The notes under the pieces are model-generated. The model searched no databases. It saw nothing but the letters and a program-made list of their open reading frames with translations, and was not told where the DNA came from. 45,947 nt of DNA from NCBI GenBank assembly GCA_030602315.1, contig JAUVZY010000022.1:1-45947 (forward strand), read 5' to 3'. Below, piece after piece: positions 37,004 through 45,947 of this stretch (position 1 is its first letter; each line of letters opens with the position of its first letter). Source of the DNA: Pseudomonadaceae bacterium. Its GTDB lineage: Bacteria > Pseudomonadota > Gammaproteobacteria > Pseudomonadales > Pseudomonadaceae. The translations under genes and the position numbers were made by a program.

Positions 37004-38515
37004 ATGGAACTGAGCGTACTTGGGCAAAGCGCGGCAGAGCACAGCACGGGCGGCGGTTGCTCGTCCGGCAGCTGTGGCAGCACCGATGACCAGCTGTCCC
37101 ACCTCCCGGACCACATCCGCGAGAAGGTGCATAACCACCCTTGCTACTCCGAAGAGGCGCATCACTATTTCGCCCGCATGCATGTGGCGGTGGCGCCGGC
37201 CTGCAACATCCAGTGCCACTACTGCAACCGCAAGTACGACTGCGCCAACGAGTCGCGCCCGGGCGTGGTCTCCGAGCTGCTGACCCCCGAGCAGGCGGTG
37301 AAGAAGGTCAAGGCAGTGGCCGCGACCATCCCGCAGATGACCGTGCTCGGCATCGCCGGCCCCGGCGATCCCCTGGCCAACCCCGAGCGCACCTTCGCCA
37401 CCTTCCGCCAGCTCTCCGAAGAGGCGCCGGACATCAAGCTCTGCGTGTCCACCAACGGCCTGTCGCTGCCTGACTGCGTGGAGGAGCTGGCCAAGCACAA
37501 CATCGACCACGTGACCATCACCATCAACTGCGTGGACCCGGAAGTGGGCGCCAAGATCTATCCGTGGATCTTCTGGAACAACAAGCGCATCCGCGGGGTG
37601 AAGGCCGCCAAGATCCTCATCGAGCAGCAGCAGAAGGGTCTGGAGATGCTGGTCGCCAAGGGCATCCTGGTGAAGGTCAACTCGGTGCTGATCCCCGGGG
37701 TGAACGATGAGCACCTCAAGGAAGTGAGCAAGATCGTCAAGGCCAAGGGCGCCTTCCTGCACAACGTCATGCCGCTGATCGCCGAGGCCGAGCACGGCAC
37801 CTTCTACGGCGTGATGGGCCAGCGCAGCCCCGAGCCGGAAGAGCTGCAGGACCTGCAGGACGCCTGCGCCGGCGACATGAACATGATGCGCCACTGCCGC
37901 CAGTGCCGCGCCGACGCGGTGGGCCTGCTCGGCGAGGACCGCGGCGACGAGTTCACCTTGGACAAGATCGAGGAAATGGACATCGACTACGCCGCCGCGA
38001 TGGTCAAGCGCGCGGCGATCCACGCGGCGATCAAGGAAGAGCTCGACGAGAAGGCCGCCAAGAAGGCGCGCCTGGCCGGGCTGTCGGTGCCCTCGGCGAA
38101 TGCCGAGAGCGGCAAGAAGTACCGCCCGGTGCTGATGGCGGTGGCCACCAGCGGCGGCGGGCTGATCAACCAGCACTTCGGCCACGCCCGCGAGTTCCTG
38201 GTCTACGAGGCCTCTGCCGACGGCGTGCGCTTCATCGGCCATCGCAAGGTCGACCAGTACTGCGTCGGCAACGACACCTGCGGCGAAAAGGAATCGGCGC
38301 TCTCGGGCAGCATCCGCGCGCTGAAAGGCTGCGAGGCGGTGCTCTGCTCGAAGATCGGCTTCGAGCCGTGGGGCGACCTGGAAGCGGCCGGCATCGTGCC
38401 CAACGGCGAGCACGCCATGGAGCCGATCGAGGAAGCGGTGATGGCGGTGTATCAGGAAATGATCGCCGCCGGCCGTCTCGACGAAGCAAAGGCGGCGCTC
38501 AAGGCCAAGGCCTGA
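37004..38515 (+). CDS. nifB: FeMo-cofactor biosynthesis radical SAM protein NifB
   Basis: A 503-residue enzyme that fuses two [4Fe-4S] clusters with carbide insertion to make NifB-co, the core of FeMo-co. The radical SAM motif CNIQCHYC holds C67, C71 and C74, followed by NRKYDC. GIAGPGDPLANP is the SAM-binding glycine region, and further Cys in RHCRQCRADAVGLLGED bind accessory clusters. A NifX-like carrier domain fills about 365-495, with NQHFGHAREF. A Gly/Ser/Cys-rich N-terminus (GGGCSSGSCGS) precedes the catalytic part. It is the first gene of the run nifB-fdxN-nifO-nifQ-rhodanese-grx, with 34 nt before fdxN. Confidence 0.98.
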   Translation: MELSVLGQSAAEHSTGGGCSSGSCGSTDDQLSHLPDHIREKVHNHPCYSEEAHHYFARMHVAVAPACNIQCHYCNRKYDCANESRPGVVSELLTPEQAVKKVKAVAATIPQMTVLGIAGPGDPLANPERTFATFRQLSEEAPDIKLCVSTNGLSLPDCVEELAKHNIDHVTITINCVDPEVGAKIYPWIFWNNKRIRGVKAAKILIEQQQKGLEMLVAKGILVKVNSVLIPGVNDEHLKEVSKIVKAKGAFLHNVMPLIAEAEHGTFYGVMGQRSPEPEELQDLQDACAGDMNMMRHCRQCRADAVGLLGEDRGDEFTLDKIEEMDIDYAAAMVKRAAIHAAIKEELDEKAAKKARLAGLSVPSANAESGKKYRPVLMAVATSGGGLINQHFGHAREFLVYEASADGVRFIGHRKVDQYCVGNDTCGEKESALSGSIRALKGCEAVLCSKIGFEPWGDLEAAGIVPNGEHAMEPIEEAVMAVYQEMIAAGRLDEAKAALKAKA

Positions 38516-38549
38516 GCGGCCGCGCAAGCGGGATACCCGGAGGTGTGAG

Positions 38550-38828
38550 ATGGCACTGAAGATTGTCGAGTCATGCGTGAACTGCTGGGCCTGCGTGGAC
38601 GTTTGCCCGAGCGAGGCGATCTACGAAAGCAGCCCGCATTTCAAGATCAACGCACGCAAGTGCACCGAATGCGAGGACGACTACGCCGAGCACCAGTGCG
38701 CCAGCATCTGCCCGATCGAGGGCGCGATCCTCCTGGCCGACGGCAGCCCGGCCAACCCGCCGGGTTCGCTGACTGGCATTCCGCCGGAGAAGCTCGCCGA
38801 AGCCATGCGCGAGATCCAGGCCCGCTGA
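38550..38828 (+). CDS. fdxN: Ferredoxin FdxN, 2[4Fe-4S], nifB-associated
   Basis: A 92-residue ferredoxin with CVNCWACVDVC (CxxCxxCxxxC, residues 9-19) and CTECEDDYAEHQCASIC (CxxC-x8-CxxxC, about 38-54); the eight-residue insert is typical of nif ferredoxins. Azotobacter FdxN supplies electrons to NifB for NifB-co synthesis. GGAGG lies eight bases before the ATG. The tail LTGIPPEKLAEAMREIQA is helical. Confidence 0.95.
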   Translation: MALKIVESCVNCWACVDVCPSEAIYESSPHFKINARKCTECEDDYAEHQCASICPIEGAILLADGSPANPPGSLTGIPPEKLAEAMREIQAR

Positions 38829-38838
38829 GGAAGCCGTC

Positions 38839-39288
38839 ATGTGCTGCATCGTCTTCTACGAAAAGCCCGGCTGCGCCACCAACCGCCTGCAAAAGCAGCT
38901 GTTGCGCGCCACCGGACTGCAACTGGAGGTGAAGGACCTGCTCAGCGAGCCCTGGACGGGCGAGCGGCTTAGGCCCTTCTTCGCGGATAAACCCGTTTCC
39001 GAGTGGTTCAACCCCTCGGCGCCGGCGATCAAGTACGGCGAAGTCGACCCCGCGACCCTCTCAGCCGAGGAGGCGATCGAGCTGATGCTGGCCCAACCGC
39101 TCCTGATCCGCCGGCCGCTGATTCGTTACGGCGAGCACTTCATGGCCGGTTTCGACCTGCCGACCCTGGCGCGCAACCTGCCGTGCGGCGGCAAGTTCCC
39201 CGACCTCAGCGCCAGCCCCAGCCTGGACAGCTGCTCCATCGGCCAGGGCACCAGCGTCGGCTGCCTGCCGGTCAAGGACGAGCCGTGA
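38839..39288 (+). CDS. nifO: ArsC-like protein NifO
   Basis: A 149-residue thioredoxin-fold protein of the arsenate reductase/Spx family: VFYEKPGCATNRLQKQLL (5-22) gives the N-terminal strand with C12, and RRPLIRYGEHFMAGF (about 104-118) matches the RPLI block. In Azotobacter nifO influences molybdenum use and nitrate tolerance of nitrogenase, with unknown chemistry. A Cys-containing tail (LDSCSIGQGTSVGC) is present. It lies 10 nt after fdxN, and its TGA overlaps the nifQ start. Confidence 0.92.
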   Translation: MCCIVFYEKPGCATNRLQKQLLRATGLQLEVKDLLSEPWTGERLRPFFADKPVSEWFNPSAPAIKYGEVDPATLSAEEAIELMLAQPLLIRRPLIRYGEHFMAGFDLPTLARNLPCGGKFPDLSASPSLDSCSIGQGTSVGCLPVKDEP

Positions 39289-39857
39289 TGAGCGCCGCGG
39301 CGTTGCACCAGCGGCCGGTGGCCACGGCTGCCGCCAGCGGCGAGGACTGGCTGGCGCTGATTCTCGCCGCCCAGCGCGACGGGCGTACCTGCCTGCCGTT
39401 TCATCTGGGCCTGGACGAAAGCGCCTTTGCCCGCCTGCTCGAGGCCCGCTACGGCCTGGGCGCGGCGCACTGGCTGGCCCAACCGGCCGCCGAGCGCGAT
39501 GCGCTGCGCCAGGAGTTGCTGGCGCTGCGCCGCGACGAATGGCTGGAGCTGCGCGCGCTGCTGCTGGCCGGTTGCGCGGCGATCGACCCGCAGGCCGAGG
39601 TGATGGCCAGCATCGTGGCCGCCGCCTGCCTGGGCGGCGATCACCTGTGGCGCGATCTGGGCCTGGCCTCGCGCGCGCAGCTGCACGAGCTGCTGCACGC
39701 GCACTTTCCGGTGCTGGCGGCGCGCAACGTCAATCACATGCGCTGGAAGAAGTTTTTCTACAAACAGCTCTGCGAGCAGGACGGCGGCTACGTCTGCCGC
39801 TCCCCCAGCTGCGAGCAATGCCCGACCTATCACGACTGTTTTGGAGATGAATCATGA
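39288..39857 (+). CDS. nifQ: Molybdenum-cluster donor NifQ
   Basis: A 189-residue protein whose C-terminus has the NifQ signature MRWKKFFYKQLCEQDGG followed by CRSPSCEQCPTYHDC, that is C-x4-C-x2-C-x5-C. This Cys set holds a Mo-Fe-S cluster donated to NifEN/NifH for FeMo-co. The ATG shares bases with the nifO stop (TGATG), and the nifQ stop overlaps the rhodanese start (ATGA), so these genes are tightly coupled. The N-terminal two thirds are helical and variable as in the family. Confidence 0.95.
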   Translation: MSAAALHQRPVATAAASGEDWLALILAAQRDGRTCLPFHLGLDESAFARLLEARYGLGAAHWLAQPAAERDALRQELLALRRDEWLELRALLLAGCAAIDPQAEVMASIVAAACLGGDHLWRDLGLASRAQLHELLHAHFPVLAARNVNHMRWKKFFYKQLCEQDGGYVCRSPSCEQCPTYHDCFGDES

Positions 39858-40210
39858 GCGGATTCGAACGCATCAGTGTCGAGCAGGCCGAGCGACTGCT
39901 TGCCGAGAAGGACAACGTCATGCTGCTGGACCTGCGTGACGCCGCCACCTACTGCCAGGGTCACGACCCGCGCGCCATCCACCTGAGCGAGCTGAACCTG
40001 CGCACCCTGCTGCGCACGCTGAACAAGACGACCCACCTGATCTTCTGCTGCCATCACGGCGAGAGCAGCCCGGAGATGGCCGAGCTGTTCGCCGAGTTCG
40101 GCTTCGCCCATGCCTACAGCCTGGCCGGTGGTTACGCCGCCTGGCAGGCCCGCCCCCGCCGCACCCGCGCCCAGGCGCAGCGCCGGCTGGCGGTCGCCGC
40201 CCATTACTGA
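39854..40210 (+). CDS. rhdN: Rhodanese-like sulfurtransferase of the nif cluster
   Basis: A 118-residue single rhodanese domain (GlpE size). VMLLDLRDAATYCQGH (22-37) is the first signature, and the active-site loop FCCHHGESS places the catalytic Cys at 66. LAGGYAAWQA closes the fold. It would carry persulfide sulfur, here probably for nitrogenase cluster assembly or repair; the position after nifQ matches RhdN of Azotobacter. A basic tail (RRTRAQAQRR) ends the protein. The gene symbol follows that synteny. Confidence 0.9.
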   Translation: MSGFERISVEQAERLLAEKDNVMLLDLRDAATYCQGHDPRAIHLSELNLRTLLRTLNKTTHLIFCCHHGESSPEMAELFAEFGFAHAYSLAGGYAAWQARPRRTRAQAQRRLAVAAHY

Positions 40211-40222
40211 AAGGAGTTCACC

Positions 40223-40549
40223 ATGCAGGTTCTGGATACCGCGGCGAAGATCCGCAAACAGATCGCCGACAACCCGGTGATCCTCTACATGAAAGGCACC
40301 CCCGACGCACCGGAGTGCGGCTTCTCCGGGCAGGTGGTGGCGCTGCTCAAGGGCCTCGGCACCCCCTTCGCCTTCGTCAACGTGCTGGCTGCCCCGCACA
40401 TCCGCGAGAAGCTGCCGCAGATTTCCCAGTGGCCGACCTACCCGCAGCTGTTCGTCAACGGCGAGCTGGTCGGCGGCTGCGACATCGTGCTGGGCATGCA
40501 CGCCGAGGGCACCCTCAAGCCGCTGTTGGAGAGCGCCCAACCGCGCTGA
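40223..40549 (+). CDS. Monothiol glutaredoxin (Grx4/Grx5 family, nif-linked)
   Basis: A 108-residue monothiol glutaredoxin with CGFS at 32-35, preceded by PVILYMKGTPDAPECGFS, the TYP-like WPTYPQLFVNGELVGGCDI (73-91) and a glutathione-binding GCD. Such proteins carry [2Fe-2S] clusters. In Azotobacter the equivalent nif-cluster gene (Grx5nif) ends the same operon. AAAGGAG lies eight bases before the start. A terminator follows. Confidence 0.93.
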   Translation: MQVLDTAAKIRKQIADNPVILYMKGTPDAPECGFSGQVVALLKGLGTPFAFVNVLAAPHIREKLPQISQWPTYPQLFVNGELVGGCDIVLGMHAEGTLKPLLESAQPR

Positions 40550-40617
40550 CCGGACGCCAGCGCGCCAGCGGCCCAACCATGCCACGGGCCGCTGGCTGCG
40601 CTGCTTTTACCCCGCAG

Positions 40618-40641
40618 AACGCCGGCACCCGCCGGCGTTTT
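40618..40641 (+). terminator. Terminator after the nifB operon
   Basis: AACGCCGGC-ACCC-GCCGGCGTT is a perfect 9-bp stem followed by TT (four T in all counting the stem end). It lies between the nifB operon and the convergent efflux operon. Another GC-rich inverted repeat (AGCGGCCC...GGGCCGCT, about 40567-40594) precedes it. Confidence 0.75.
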
Positions 40642-40658
40642 GCATGGCTCGAACGGCC

Positions 40659-42062
40659 TCAGGAGGCCGGCGGCGCATCCGCCTGCCAGCCCCCACCGAG
40701 GGCCTTGTACAGCTCGACCTCGGCCAGCTGGCGGGCCAGCAGGTCGACGATCAGCTGCTGTCTGGCGGAGAACAGCTGGCGCTGGGCATCGAGCAGCACC
40801 AGATAGCTGTCCACCCCGGTGCGGTAGCGTCGCTCGGCGAGGCGGTAGTAGTCCTCGCTGGCCTTGACCAGCGCCCGCTGCGCCTCGATCTGCTCACCGT
40901 AGGTGGCGCGTGCCGCCAGCCCGTCATTGACCTCGCGAAACGCCGCCTGGATGGCCCGTTCATAGCGCGCCACGCCGGCATCGCGGCTCAGGGTGGCATA
41001 GTCGAGGCTGGCGCGCAGTTGGCCGGCGCTGAAGATCGGCACGCTGATGCCCGGCCGGAAACTCCAGTACTGCGAGCCGCCGTCGAACAGCCCGGACAAC
41101 TCGGCGCTGGCGCTGCCGGCGGCGCCAGTCAGCTGCAGGCGCGGGAAGAACGCGGCGCGGGCGGCACCGATGTTGGCATTGGCCGCGCGCAGCTGGTGCT
41201 CGGCCTCCAGCACGTCGGGACGCTGCAGCAATAGCTCCGAGGGCAGTCCCACCGGGAAATCCGCCAGCCAGCGATTGTGCTCGAAGGCCGCCGCCGGACT
41301 CAGGTGCGCCGGCAGCGGCTGGCCGAGCAGCAGCGCCAGGGCGTTGCGATCCTGCGCCACCTGGCGGCGGTAGCGTGCCTGCGCCGCCTCGGCCGATGCC
41401 ACCGCACTGCGCGCCTGACTCAGCTCCAGCGCCGAGGCCACACCGAGGTCGAAACTGCGCTGGGTCAGCTTGAGGCTGTTGCGGTAGGCCTCGAGGGTGT
41501 CCTGGCTGAGCGCCAGCAGCGCCTGGTCGGCCTGCCAGGCCATCCAGGTGGAGGCGACCGCCGCGACCAGGCTGAGCTGGGCGCTGCGCTGCCCGGCCGC
41601 GCTGGCCAGGTACAGCTCCAGCGCCCGCTCGCGCTGGCTGGCCAGCCGGCCGAACAGGTCCAGCTCCCAGGCCACGCCCAGGGTGGCGCTGTACTGGCTG
41701 CTGGTCTGCGCCCGCTCGCTGCGCGCCAAATCGGCCGGGGTGCGGGTACGACTGGCGTCGACCCCGGCATCGAGCTGTGGATACAGCGCCGCCCGCTCGA
41801 TGCGGTACAGCGCGCGATAGGCCTCGAGGTTCAGCGCGGCCTGGCGCAGGTCGCGGTTGCTTTCCAGCGCCCGCTCGACCAGCTCGCGCAGGGCCGGGTC
41901 CTGAATGAACCCGCGCCAGCCGGGCAGCGGCGCCGCGGCGTCGCCCGCCCCGTCGAAGCGTTCGGCGACCGGCAGCGGCGGCCGCTGGTAGTCGGGGATC
42001 AGCGAGCAGCCGCCCAGGGTCAGGGCCAGGCCGAGGGCACAGGCGGTCAGCGAACGGCTCAT
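40659..42062 (-). CDS. RND efflux outer-membrane lipoprotein (OprM/NodT family)
   Basis: A 467-residue TolC-like channel. The signal peptide ends in a lipobox LGGC (16-19), so Cys19 should be lipid-modified. [16 protein letters not shown] follows, as in OprM-type proteins. Two OEP repeats (about 60-250 and 270-455) contain long helices such as [21 protein letters not shown] and LRQSLDY-like [15 protein letters not shown]. It would form the outer-membrane exit of the pump encoded by the next two upstream genes, with its start overlapping the RND gene by four bases (ATGA). The drug range cannot be told. Confidence 0.93.
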   Translation of the reverse strand: MSRSLTACALGLALTLGGCSLIPDYQRPPLPVAERFDGAGDAAAPLPGWRGFIQDPALRELVERALESNRDLRQAALNLEAYRALYRIERAALYPQLDAGVDASRTRTPADLARSERAQTSSQYSATLGVAWELDLFGRLASQRERALELYLASAAGQRSAQLSLVAAVASTWMAWQADQALLALSQDTLEAYRNSLKLTQRSFDLGVASALELSQARSAVASAEAAQARYRRQVAQDRNALALLLGQPLPAHLSPAAAFEHNRWLADFPVGLPSELLLQRPDVLEAEHQLRAANANIGAARAAFFPRLQLTGAAGSASAELSGLFDGGSQYWSFRPGISVPIFSAGQLRASLDYATLSRDAGVARYERAIQAAFREVNDGLAARATYGEQIEAQRALVKASEDYYRLAERRYRTGVDSYLVLLDAQRQLFSARQQLIVDLLARQLAEVELYKALGGGWQADAPPAS

Positions 42063-45000
42063 GGGGCGTCTCCTTGGTCGATCGCCTTGGCGCGGCGCTC
42101 GAACAGCGAGGTGACCAGCACGAAGAACAGCGGCACCCAGAAGATGGTGAGGAAGGTCGCGGTGACCATGCCGCCGATCACCCCGGTGCCGATGGCATGC
42201 GCACTGCCGGCGCCGGCGCCGCTGGCGATGGCCAAAGGCAGCACGCCGAGGCTGAAGGCCAGCGAGGTCATGATGATCGGCCGCAGGCGCATGCGGCAGG
42301 CGCGGATCGCCGCCTCGGCCAAGGACAGCCCCTGCTCGTGCAGGCTCTTGGCGAACTCGACGATGAGGATGCCGTTCTTCGCGGTGAGGCCGATGGTGGT
42401 GAGCATGCCGACCTGGAAGAACACGTCGTTGGACAGCCCGCGGCCGATGGTGGCGGCCAGCGCGCCGATGATCCCCAACGGCACCACCAGCATCACCGCG
42501 AAGGGGATCGACCAGCTCTCGTAGAGCGCCGCCAGGCAGAGAAAGATCACCAGCAGCGACAGCGCATACAGGGCCGGGCCCTGGTCACCGGACAGCCGTT
42601 CCTCGTAGGACAGCCCGGTCCAGGAGATGCCGATGCCCGGCGGCAGCTGCGCGGCGATCGCCTCGACCGCGGCCATCGCATCGCCGGAGCTGTAGCCGGG
42701 CGCGGCCTGGCCGAGGATTTCCATGGCCGGCACGCCGTTGTAGCGCGAGAGCTTCGGCGAGCCGTAGATCCACTCGCCGCGGGCGAAGGCGCTGAACGGC
42801 ACCATCTCGCCCTGCTGGTTGCGCACGAACCACTTGTGGAAGTCCTCCGGGTTCATCCGCGACTCGGCCTCGCCCTGCAGGAACACCCGCTTGACCCGCC
42901 CGCGGTCGATGAAGTCGTTGATGTAGCGCGAACCCCAGGCGATCGACAGGGTTTCGTTGACCTCGGCCAAGGAGACGCCCAGCGCCCTCGCCTTCTCGTC
43001 ATCGATCAAGAGGCGGTACTGCGGCTCGTCGTTCAGGCCGTTGGGGCGCACCGCCATCAGCGTGGGGTTCTGCGCCGCCAGGCCGAGGAACTGGTTGCGC
43101 GCGGCCATCAGCGCCTGGTGCCCGAGGCCGGCGCGGTCTTCCAGATAGATGTTGAAGCCCGAGGCGTTGCCCAGCTCGCGCACCGCCGGCGGCGCGAAGG
43201 CGAACACCATGGCGTCGCGGAACTGGCCGAAGCGCGCCTGCGCCCGCTGCTGCAGGGCGAACACGCTCTGCTCGGGGCGGGTGCGTTCGTCCCACGGCTT
43301 GAGCGCGATGAAGGCGATGCCGGAGTTCTGCCCGCGGCCGGCGAAGTTGAAGCCGGTGACGGTGAACACCGTGCGCACCAGATCGCCTTCCTCGCTGAGC
43401 AGGTACTGGCGCATGCCGTCGACCACCTGCTGGGTCCGTTCGGCGGTCGAGCCCACCGGCGTCTGCACCTGGGCGAACAGCACGCCCTGGTCCTCGTTGG
43501 GCAAAAACGAGGTCGGCAGGCGCAGCAGCAGGACGAGCATCAGGCCGATCAGCGCCAGATACAGCAGCAGGTACGGCAGCTTGCGCCGCAGCATGGCGGC
43601 CACGCCGCGCTCGTAGCCGTTTACTCCGCGGTTGAAGCTGCGGTTGAACCAGCCGAAGAAGCCGCGCTTCTCGTGATGGCCGGCCGGGATCGGCTTGAGC
43701 AGGGTCGCGCACAGCGCCGGGGTGAAGATCAGCGCCACCAGCACCGACAGCGTCATGGCCGAGGCGATGGTCACCGAGAACTGCCGGTAGATCGCCCCGG
43801 TCGAGCCGGGGAAGAAGGCCATCGGCAAGAACACCGCCGACAGCACCAGGCCGATGCCCACCAGCGCGCCCTGGATCTGGCCCATGGACTTGCGCGTGGC
43901 CTCCAGCGGCGACAGCCCTTCCTCGGCCATCACCCGCTCGACGTTCTCCACCACCACGATGGCGTCGTCCACCAACAGGCCGATGGCCAGCACCATGGCG
44001 AACATGGTCAGCACGTTGATGCTGTAGCCGAACGCCGAGAGCACGCCGAAGGTACCGAGCAGCACCACCGGCACCGCCAGCGATGGAATCAGCGTGGCGC
44101 GGAAGTTCTGCAGGAACAGGTACATCACCAGAAAGACCAGGATGATCGCCTCGAACAGCGTCTGCACCACGGTCATGATCGAGGCCGAGATCACCGGCGT
44201 GGTGTCGTAGGGCACGGCGATCTTGATTCCCGCCGGCAGGTACGGCTCCAGCTCGGCGATGGTCGCGCGCACCGCCTTGGCGGTATCCAACGCATTGGCG
44301 CCGGTGGCCAGGCGCACGCCGATGCCGGAGGCCGGGTTGCCGTTGAACTGGGCGTTGATCGCCGCGCTCTGCTCGCCGAGCTCGACCCGCGCCACGTCAC
44401 CCAGGCGCACCTGCGAGCCGTCGGCGTTGACCTTGAGCAGAATCGCGCGGAACTCCTCGGGCGACTGCAGGCGGGTCTTGCCGATCACCGTGGCGTTGAG
44501 CTGCTGGCCGGGCACCGCCGGCAGGCCGCCGAGCTGGCCGGCGGAAACCTGCACGTTCTGCGCGCGGATGGCGTTGCCGACGTCGGTCGGGGTCAGCTGG
44601 TAGCTGTTGAGCTTGGCCGGATCGAGCCAGATGCGCATGGCGTACTGCGCGCCGAACACCTGGAAGTCACCGACCCCGCGGGTGCGCGAAATCGGGTCCT
44701 GGATGTTGGAGATGATGTAGTCGGAGAGGTCGGCGCGGGTGTAGCTGCCGTCGTCCGAGTACACCGCCACCACCATCAGAAAGCCGGTGCTGGCCTTGGT
44801 CACGCGGATGCCCTGCTGCTGCACTTCCTGCGGCAGGTTGGGAATCGCCAGCTGCAGCTTGTTCTGCACCTGCACCTGGGCGATGTCCGGATCGGTGCCC
44901 TGGTCGAAGGTCACGTTGATCGACATGCTGCCGTCGGAGTTGCTCTGCGAGGAGATGTAGCGCAGCCCGTCGAGGCCGTTGAGCTGCTGCTCGATCACCT

Positions 45001-45187
45001 GCACCACGGTGTCCTGCACGGTCTGCGCCGAGGCGCCGGGGTAAGCAACCGAGATGTCCACCCCCGGCGGGGCGATGTTGGGGTACTGATTCACCGGCAG
45101 CTTGAGCAGCGACAGCCCGCCCACCAGCATGATCAGGATGGCGATGACCCAGGCGAAGATCGGCCGGTCGATGAAGAATCTGGACAT
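42059..45187 (-). CDS. RND multidrug efflux permease (AcrB/MexB, HAE1 type)
   Basis: A 1042-residue inner-membrane antiporter, a normal length for the class. It begins [20 protein letters not shown]; the proton-relay Asp pair is in [17 protein letters not shown] (about 405-421); a central membrane cluster lies near 335-545 and a second near 870-1030. [31 protein letters not shown] is the usual block after TM5-6. The porter-domain motif [12 protein letters not shown] (about 178-189) identifies the hydrophobic/amphiphilic efflux type (MexB, TtgB, AcrB). It works with the adaptor gene six bases upstream and the outer-membrane gene downstream. Confidence 0.95.
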   Translation of the reverse strand: MSRFFIDRPIFAWVIAILIMLVGGLSLLKLPVNQYPNIAPPGVDISVAYPGASAQTVQDTVVQVIEQQLNGLDGLRYISSQSNSDGSMSINVTFDQGTDPDIAQVQVQNKLQLAIPNLPQEVQQQGIRVTKASTGFLMVVAVYSDDGSYTRADLSDYIISNIQDPISRTRGVGDFQVFGAQYAMRIWLDPAKLNSYQLTPTDVGNAIRAQNVQVSAGQLGGLPAVPGQQLNATVIGKTRLQSPEEFRAILLKVNADGSQVRLGDVARVELGEQSAAINAQFNGNPASGIGVRLATGANALDTAKAVRATIAELEPYLPAGIKIAVPYDTTPVISASIMTVVQTLFEAIILVFLVMYLFLQNFRATLIPSLAVPVVLLGTFGVLSAFGYSINVLTMFAMVLAIGLLVDDAIVVVENVERVMAEEGLSPLEATRKSMGQIQGALVGIGLVLSAVFLPMAFFPGSTGAIYRQFSVTIASAMTLSVLVALIFTPALCATLLKPIPAGHHEKRGFFGWFNRSFNRGVNGYERGVAAMLRRKLPYLLLYLALIGLMLVLLLRLPTSFLPNEDQGVLFAQVQTPVGSTAERTQQVVDGMRQYLLSEEGDLVRTVFTVTGFNFAGRGQNSGIAFIALKPWDERTRPEQSVFALQQRAQARFGQFRDAMVFAFAPPAVRELGNASGFNIYLEDRAGLGHQALMAARNQFLGLAAQNPTLMAVRPNGLNDEPQYRLLIDDEKARALGVSLAEVNETLSIAWGSRYINDFIDRGRVKRVFLQGEAESRMNPEDFHKWFVRNQQGEMVPFSAFARGEWIYGSPKLSRYNGVPAMEILGQAAPGYSSGDAMAAVEAIAAQLPPGIGISWTGLSYEERLSGDQGPALYALSLLVIFLCLAALYESWSIPFAVMLVVPLGIIGALAATIGRGLSNDVFFQVGMLTTIGLTAKNGILIVEFAKSLHEQGLSLAEAAIRACRMRLRPIIMTSLAFSLGVLPLAIASGAGAGSAHAIGTGVIGGMVTATFLTIFWVPLFFVLVTSLFERRAKAIDQGDAP

Positions 45188-45193
45188 GCCGCC

Positions 45194-45947
45194 TCAGTCC
45201 TCCTGGCCCGGTTGCGCCAATCCCAGCGCACCCTTGACGTTGCCGGCCGGCACCACCGTGACCTCCATGTCCGGCTGGATGAACTGCAGCCCCTCGGTGA
45301 TCAGCCGGTCGCCGGCGGCCAGGCCCGATTCCACCAGCCAGCGGTTGCCGATCGCCCGGCTGACCTGCACCTGGCGCGCCTCGACCTTGTTCTGGGCGTT
45401 CACCACCAGGGCGGTGGCCTGCCCGGTGGGACTGCGGGTCACGCCCTGCTGGGGCGCGAGGATGGCGGCCTCGCGGGTGCCCTCGACCAGCCGTGCATGC
45501 ACGAACATGCCCGGCAGCAGCTGGCGCTCGGGGTTGGGAAACACCGCGCGCAGGGTTACCGAGCCGGTGCCTTCATCCACCGCCACCTCGGCAAACTCCA
45601 GCCGGCCGGGCAGCGGGTACTCCGAGCCGTCCTCGAGTTTGAGCCGCACCTGCGCGGCGTTGTCGCCGGCGCTGACCAGCCGCCCGGCCGCCAGGTCCTG
45701 GCGCAGACGCAGCAGCTCGCGGGCCGGCTGGGTGACGTCGACATAGATCGGGTCGAGCTGGCGGATGGTGGCCAGCGCGTCGCTCTGGCCGTTGCTCACC
45801 AGCGCCCCCTCGGTGACCTGGGAACGGCCGATGCTGCCGTCGATCGGTGCCAGCACGCGGGTATAGCGCAGGTTGATCTGCGCCCGCTCCAGCGCGGCCT
45901 CCGCCTGCAGGCGGGCGGCGCGGGCCTCCTCGAACGCCTGGCGGCTG
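45194..45947 (-). CDS. RND efflux membrane-fusion protein (5' end outside window)
   Basis: The C-terminal ~250 residues of an AcrA/MexA adaptor. The visible frame starts inside the alpha-hairpin (RLQAEAALERAQINLRYTRV), continues with the second lipoyl half (LAPIDGSIGRSQVTEGALVSNGQ), the beta-barrel (TVTLRAVFPNPERQLLPGMFVHARL) and the membrane-proximal domain ending QFIQPDMEVTVVPAG. The N-terminus, including the lipid anchor, is beyond base 45947, so this is a window truncation. It ends six bases before the permease start, forming one operon with it and the outer-membrane gene. Confidence 0.93.
   Translation of the reverse strand, partial: SRQAFEEARAARLQAEAALERAQINLRYTRVLAPIDGSIGRSQVTEGALVSNGQSDALATIRQLDPIYVDVTQPARELLRLRQDLAAGRLVSAGDNAAQVRLKLEDGSEYPLPGRLEFAEVAVDEGTGSVTLRAVFPNPERQLLPGMFVHARLVEGTREAAILAPQQGVTRSPTGQATALVVNAQNKVEARQVQVSRAIGNRWLVESGLAAGDRLITEGLQFIQPDMEVTVVPAGNVKGALGLAQPGQED

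Overview
The window is GC-rich proteobacterial DNA. Gene content and order point to a nitrogen-fixing pseudomonad (Pseudomonas stutzeri / Azotobacter type): a NifL-dependent nifA, an rnf operon ending in nafY, and nifB-fdxN-nifO-nifQ-rhodanese-monothiol glutaredoxin, the order of the 'minor' nif cluster of those bacteria. No nifHDK, transposase, tRNA, rRNA or CRISPR array is seen.

Layout. 1-2460: a truncated chemoreceptor, a Cys-rich copper-storage-like protein and a YdfG-like dehydrogenase, all on the minus strand. 2.6-17 kb: a guanidine-nitrogen island. It holds an ABC permease and ATPase, a divergent 2-oxoglutarate (2OG) oxygenase plus an unnamed protein, a substrate-binding protein, the two carboxyguanidine deiminase subunits, a biotin-dependent guanidine carboxylase and allophanate hydrolase. 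Together these import guanidine and convert it to carboxyguanidine, allophanate, and finally three NH3 and two CO2. 17-19.5 kb: a flippase and a polysaccharide pyruvyl transferase. 19.7-21.6 kb: a DUF2157 membrane protein with a small partner. 21.7-25.6 kb: a second guanidine-controlled operon of unknown chemistry (membrane di-iron desaturase/hydroxylase-like protein, EamA transporter, metallo-beta-lactamase-fold hydrolase, and a paralogue of the unnamed protein). 26.2-32.7 kb: rnfABCDGEH-nafY-nifX-like, minus strand. 33.1-36.3 kb: nifLA. 37.0-40.5 kb: nifB-fdxN-nifO-nifQ-rhodanese-grx. 40.7 kb to the end: a tripartite RND efflux operon, truncated.

Regulation is the most striking part. I read five guanidine-sensing leaders of two unrelated classes: three guanidine-I (ykkC) riboswitches (about 2698, 8102 and 21763) and two guanidine-II (mini-ykkC) twin hairpins (7174-7210 minus, in front of the 2OG oxygenase, and 11053-11099, in front of the guanidine carboxylase). 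All three guanidine-I leaders and the 2OG-oxygenase leader are preceded by sigma-54 type GG-N10-GC promoters, suggesting an AND gate of nitrogen limitation and guanidine. In the nif part, sigma-54 promoters precede rnfA, nifL and nifB. TGT-N10-ACA NifA sites occur in pairs, spaced exactly 43 bp in both control regions, and a perfect Anr/Fnr box lies between rnfA and nifL.

Intergenic space is filled by palindromes built on GTAGGGTGG...CCACCCTAC, several amplified in tandem, and by three copies of a ~265-bp dispersed element ending in a covarying hairpin. The best candidate for an undescribed system is the guanidine-I-controlled desaturase/EamA/MBL operon together with the guanidine-II-controlled 2OG-oxygenase operon. 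They share a paralogous unknown protein and may be two oxidative routes acting on substituted guanidines.
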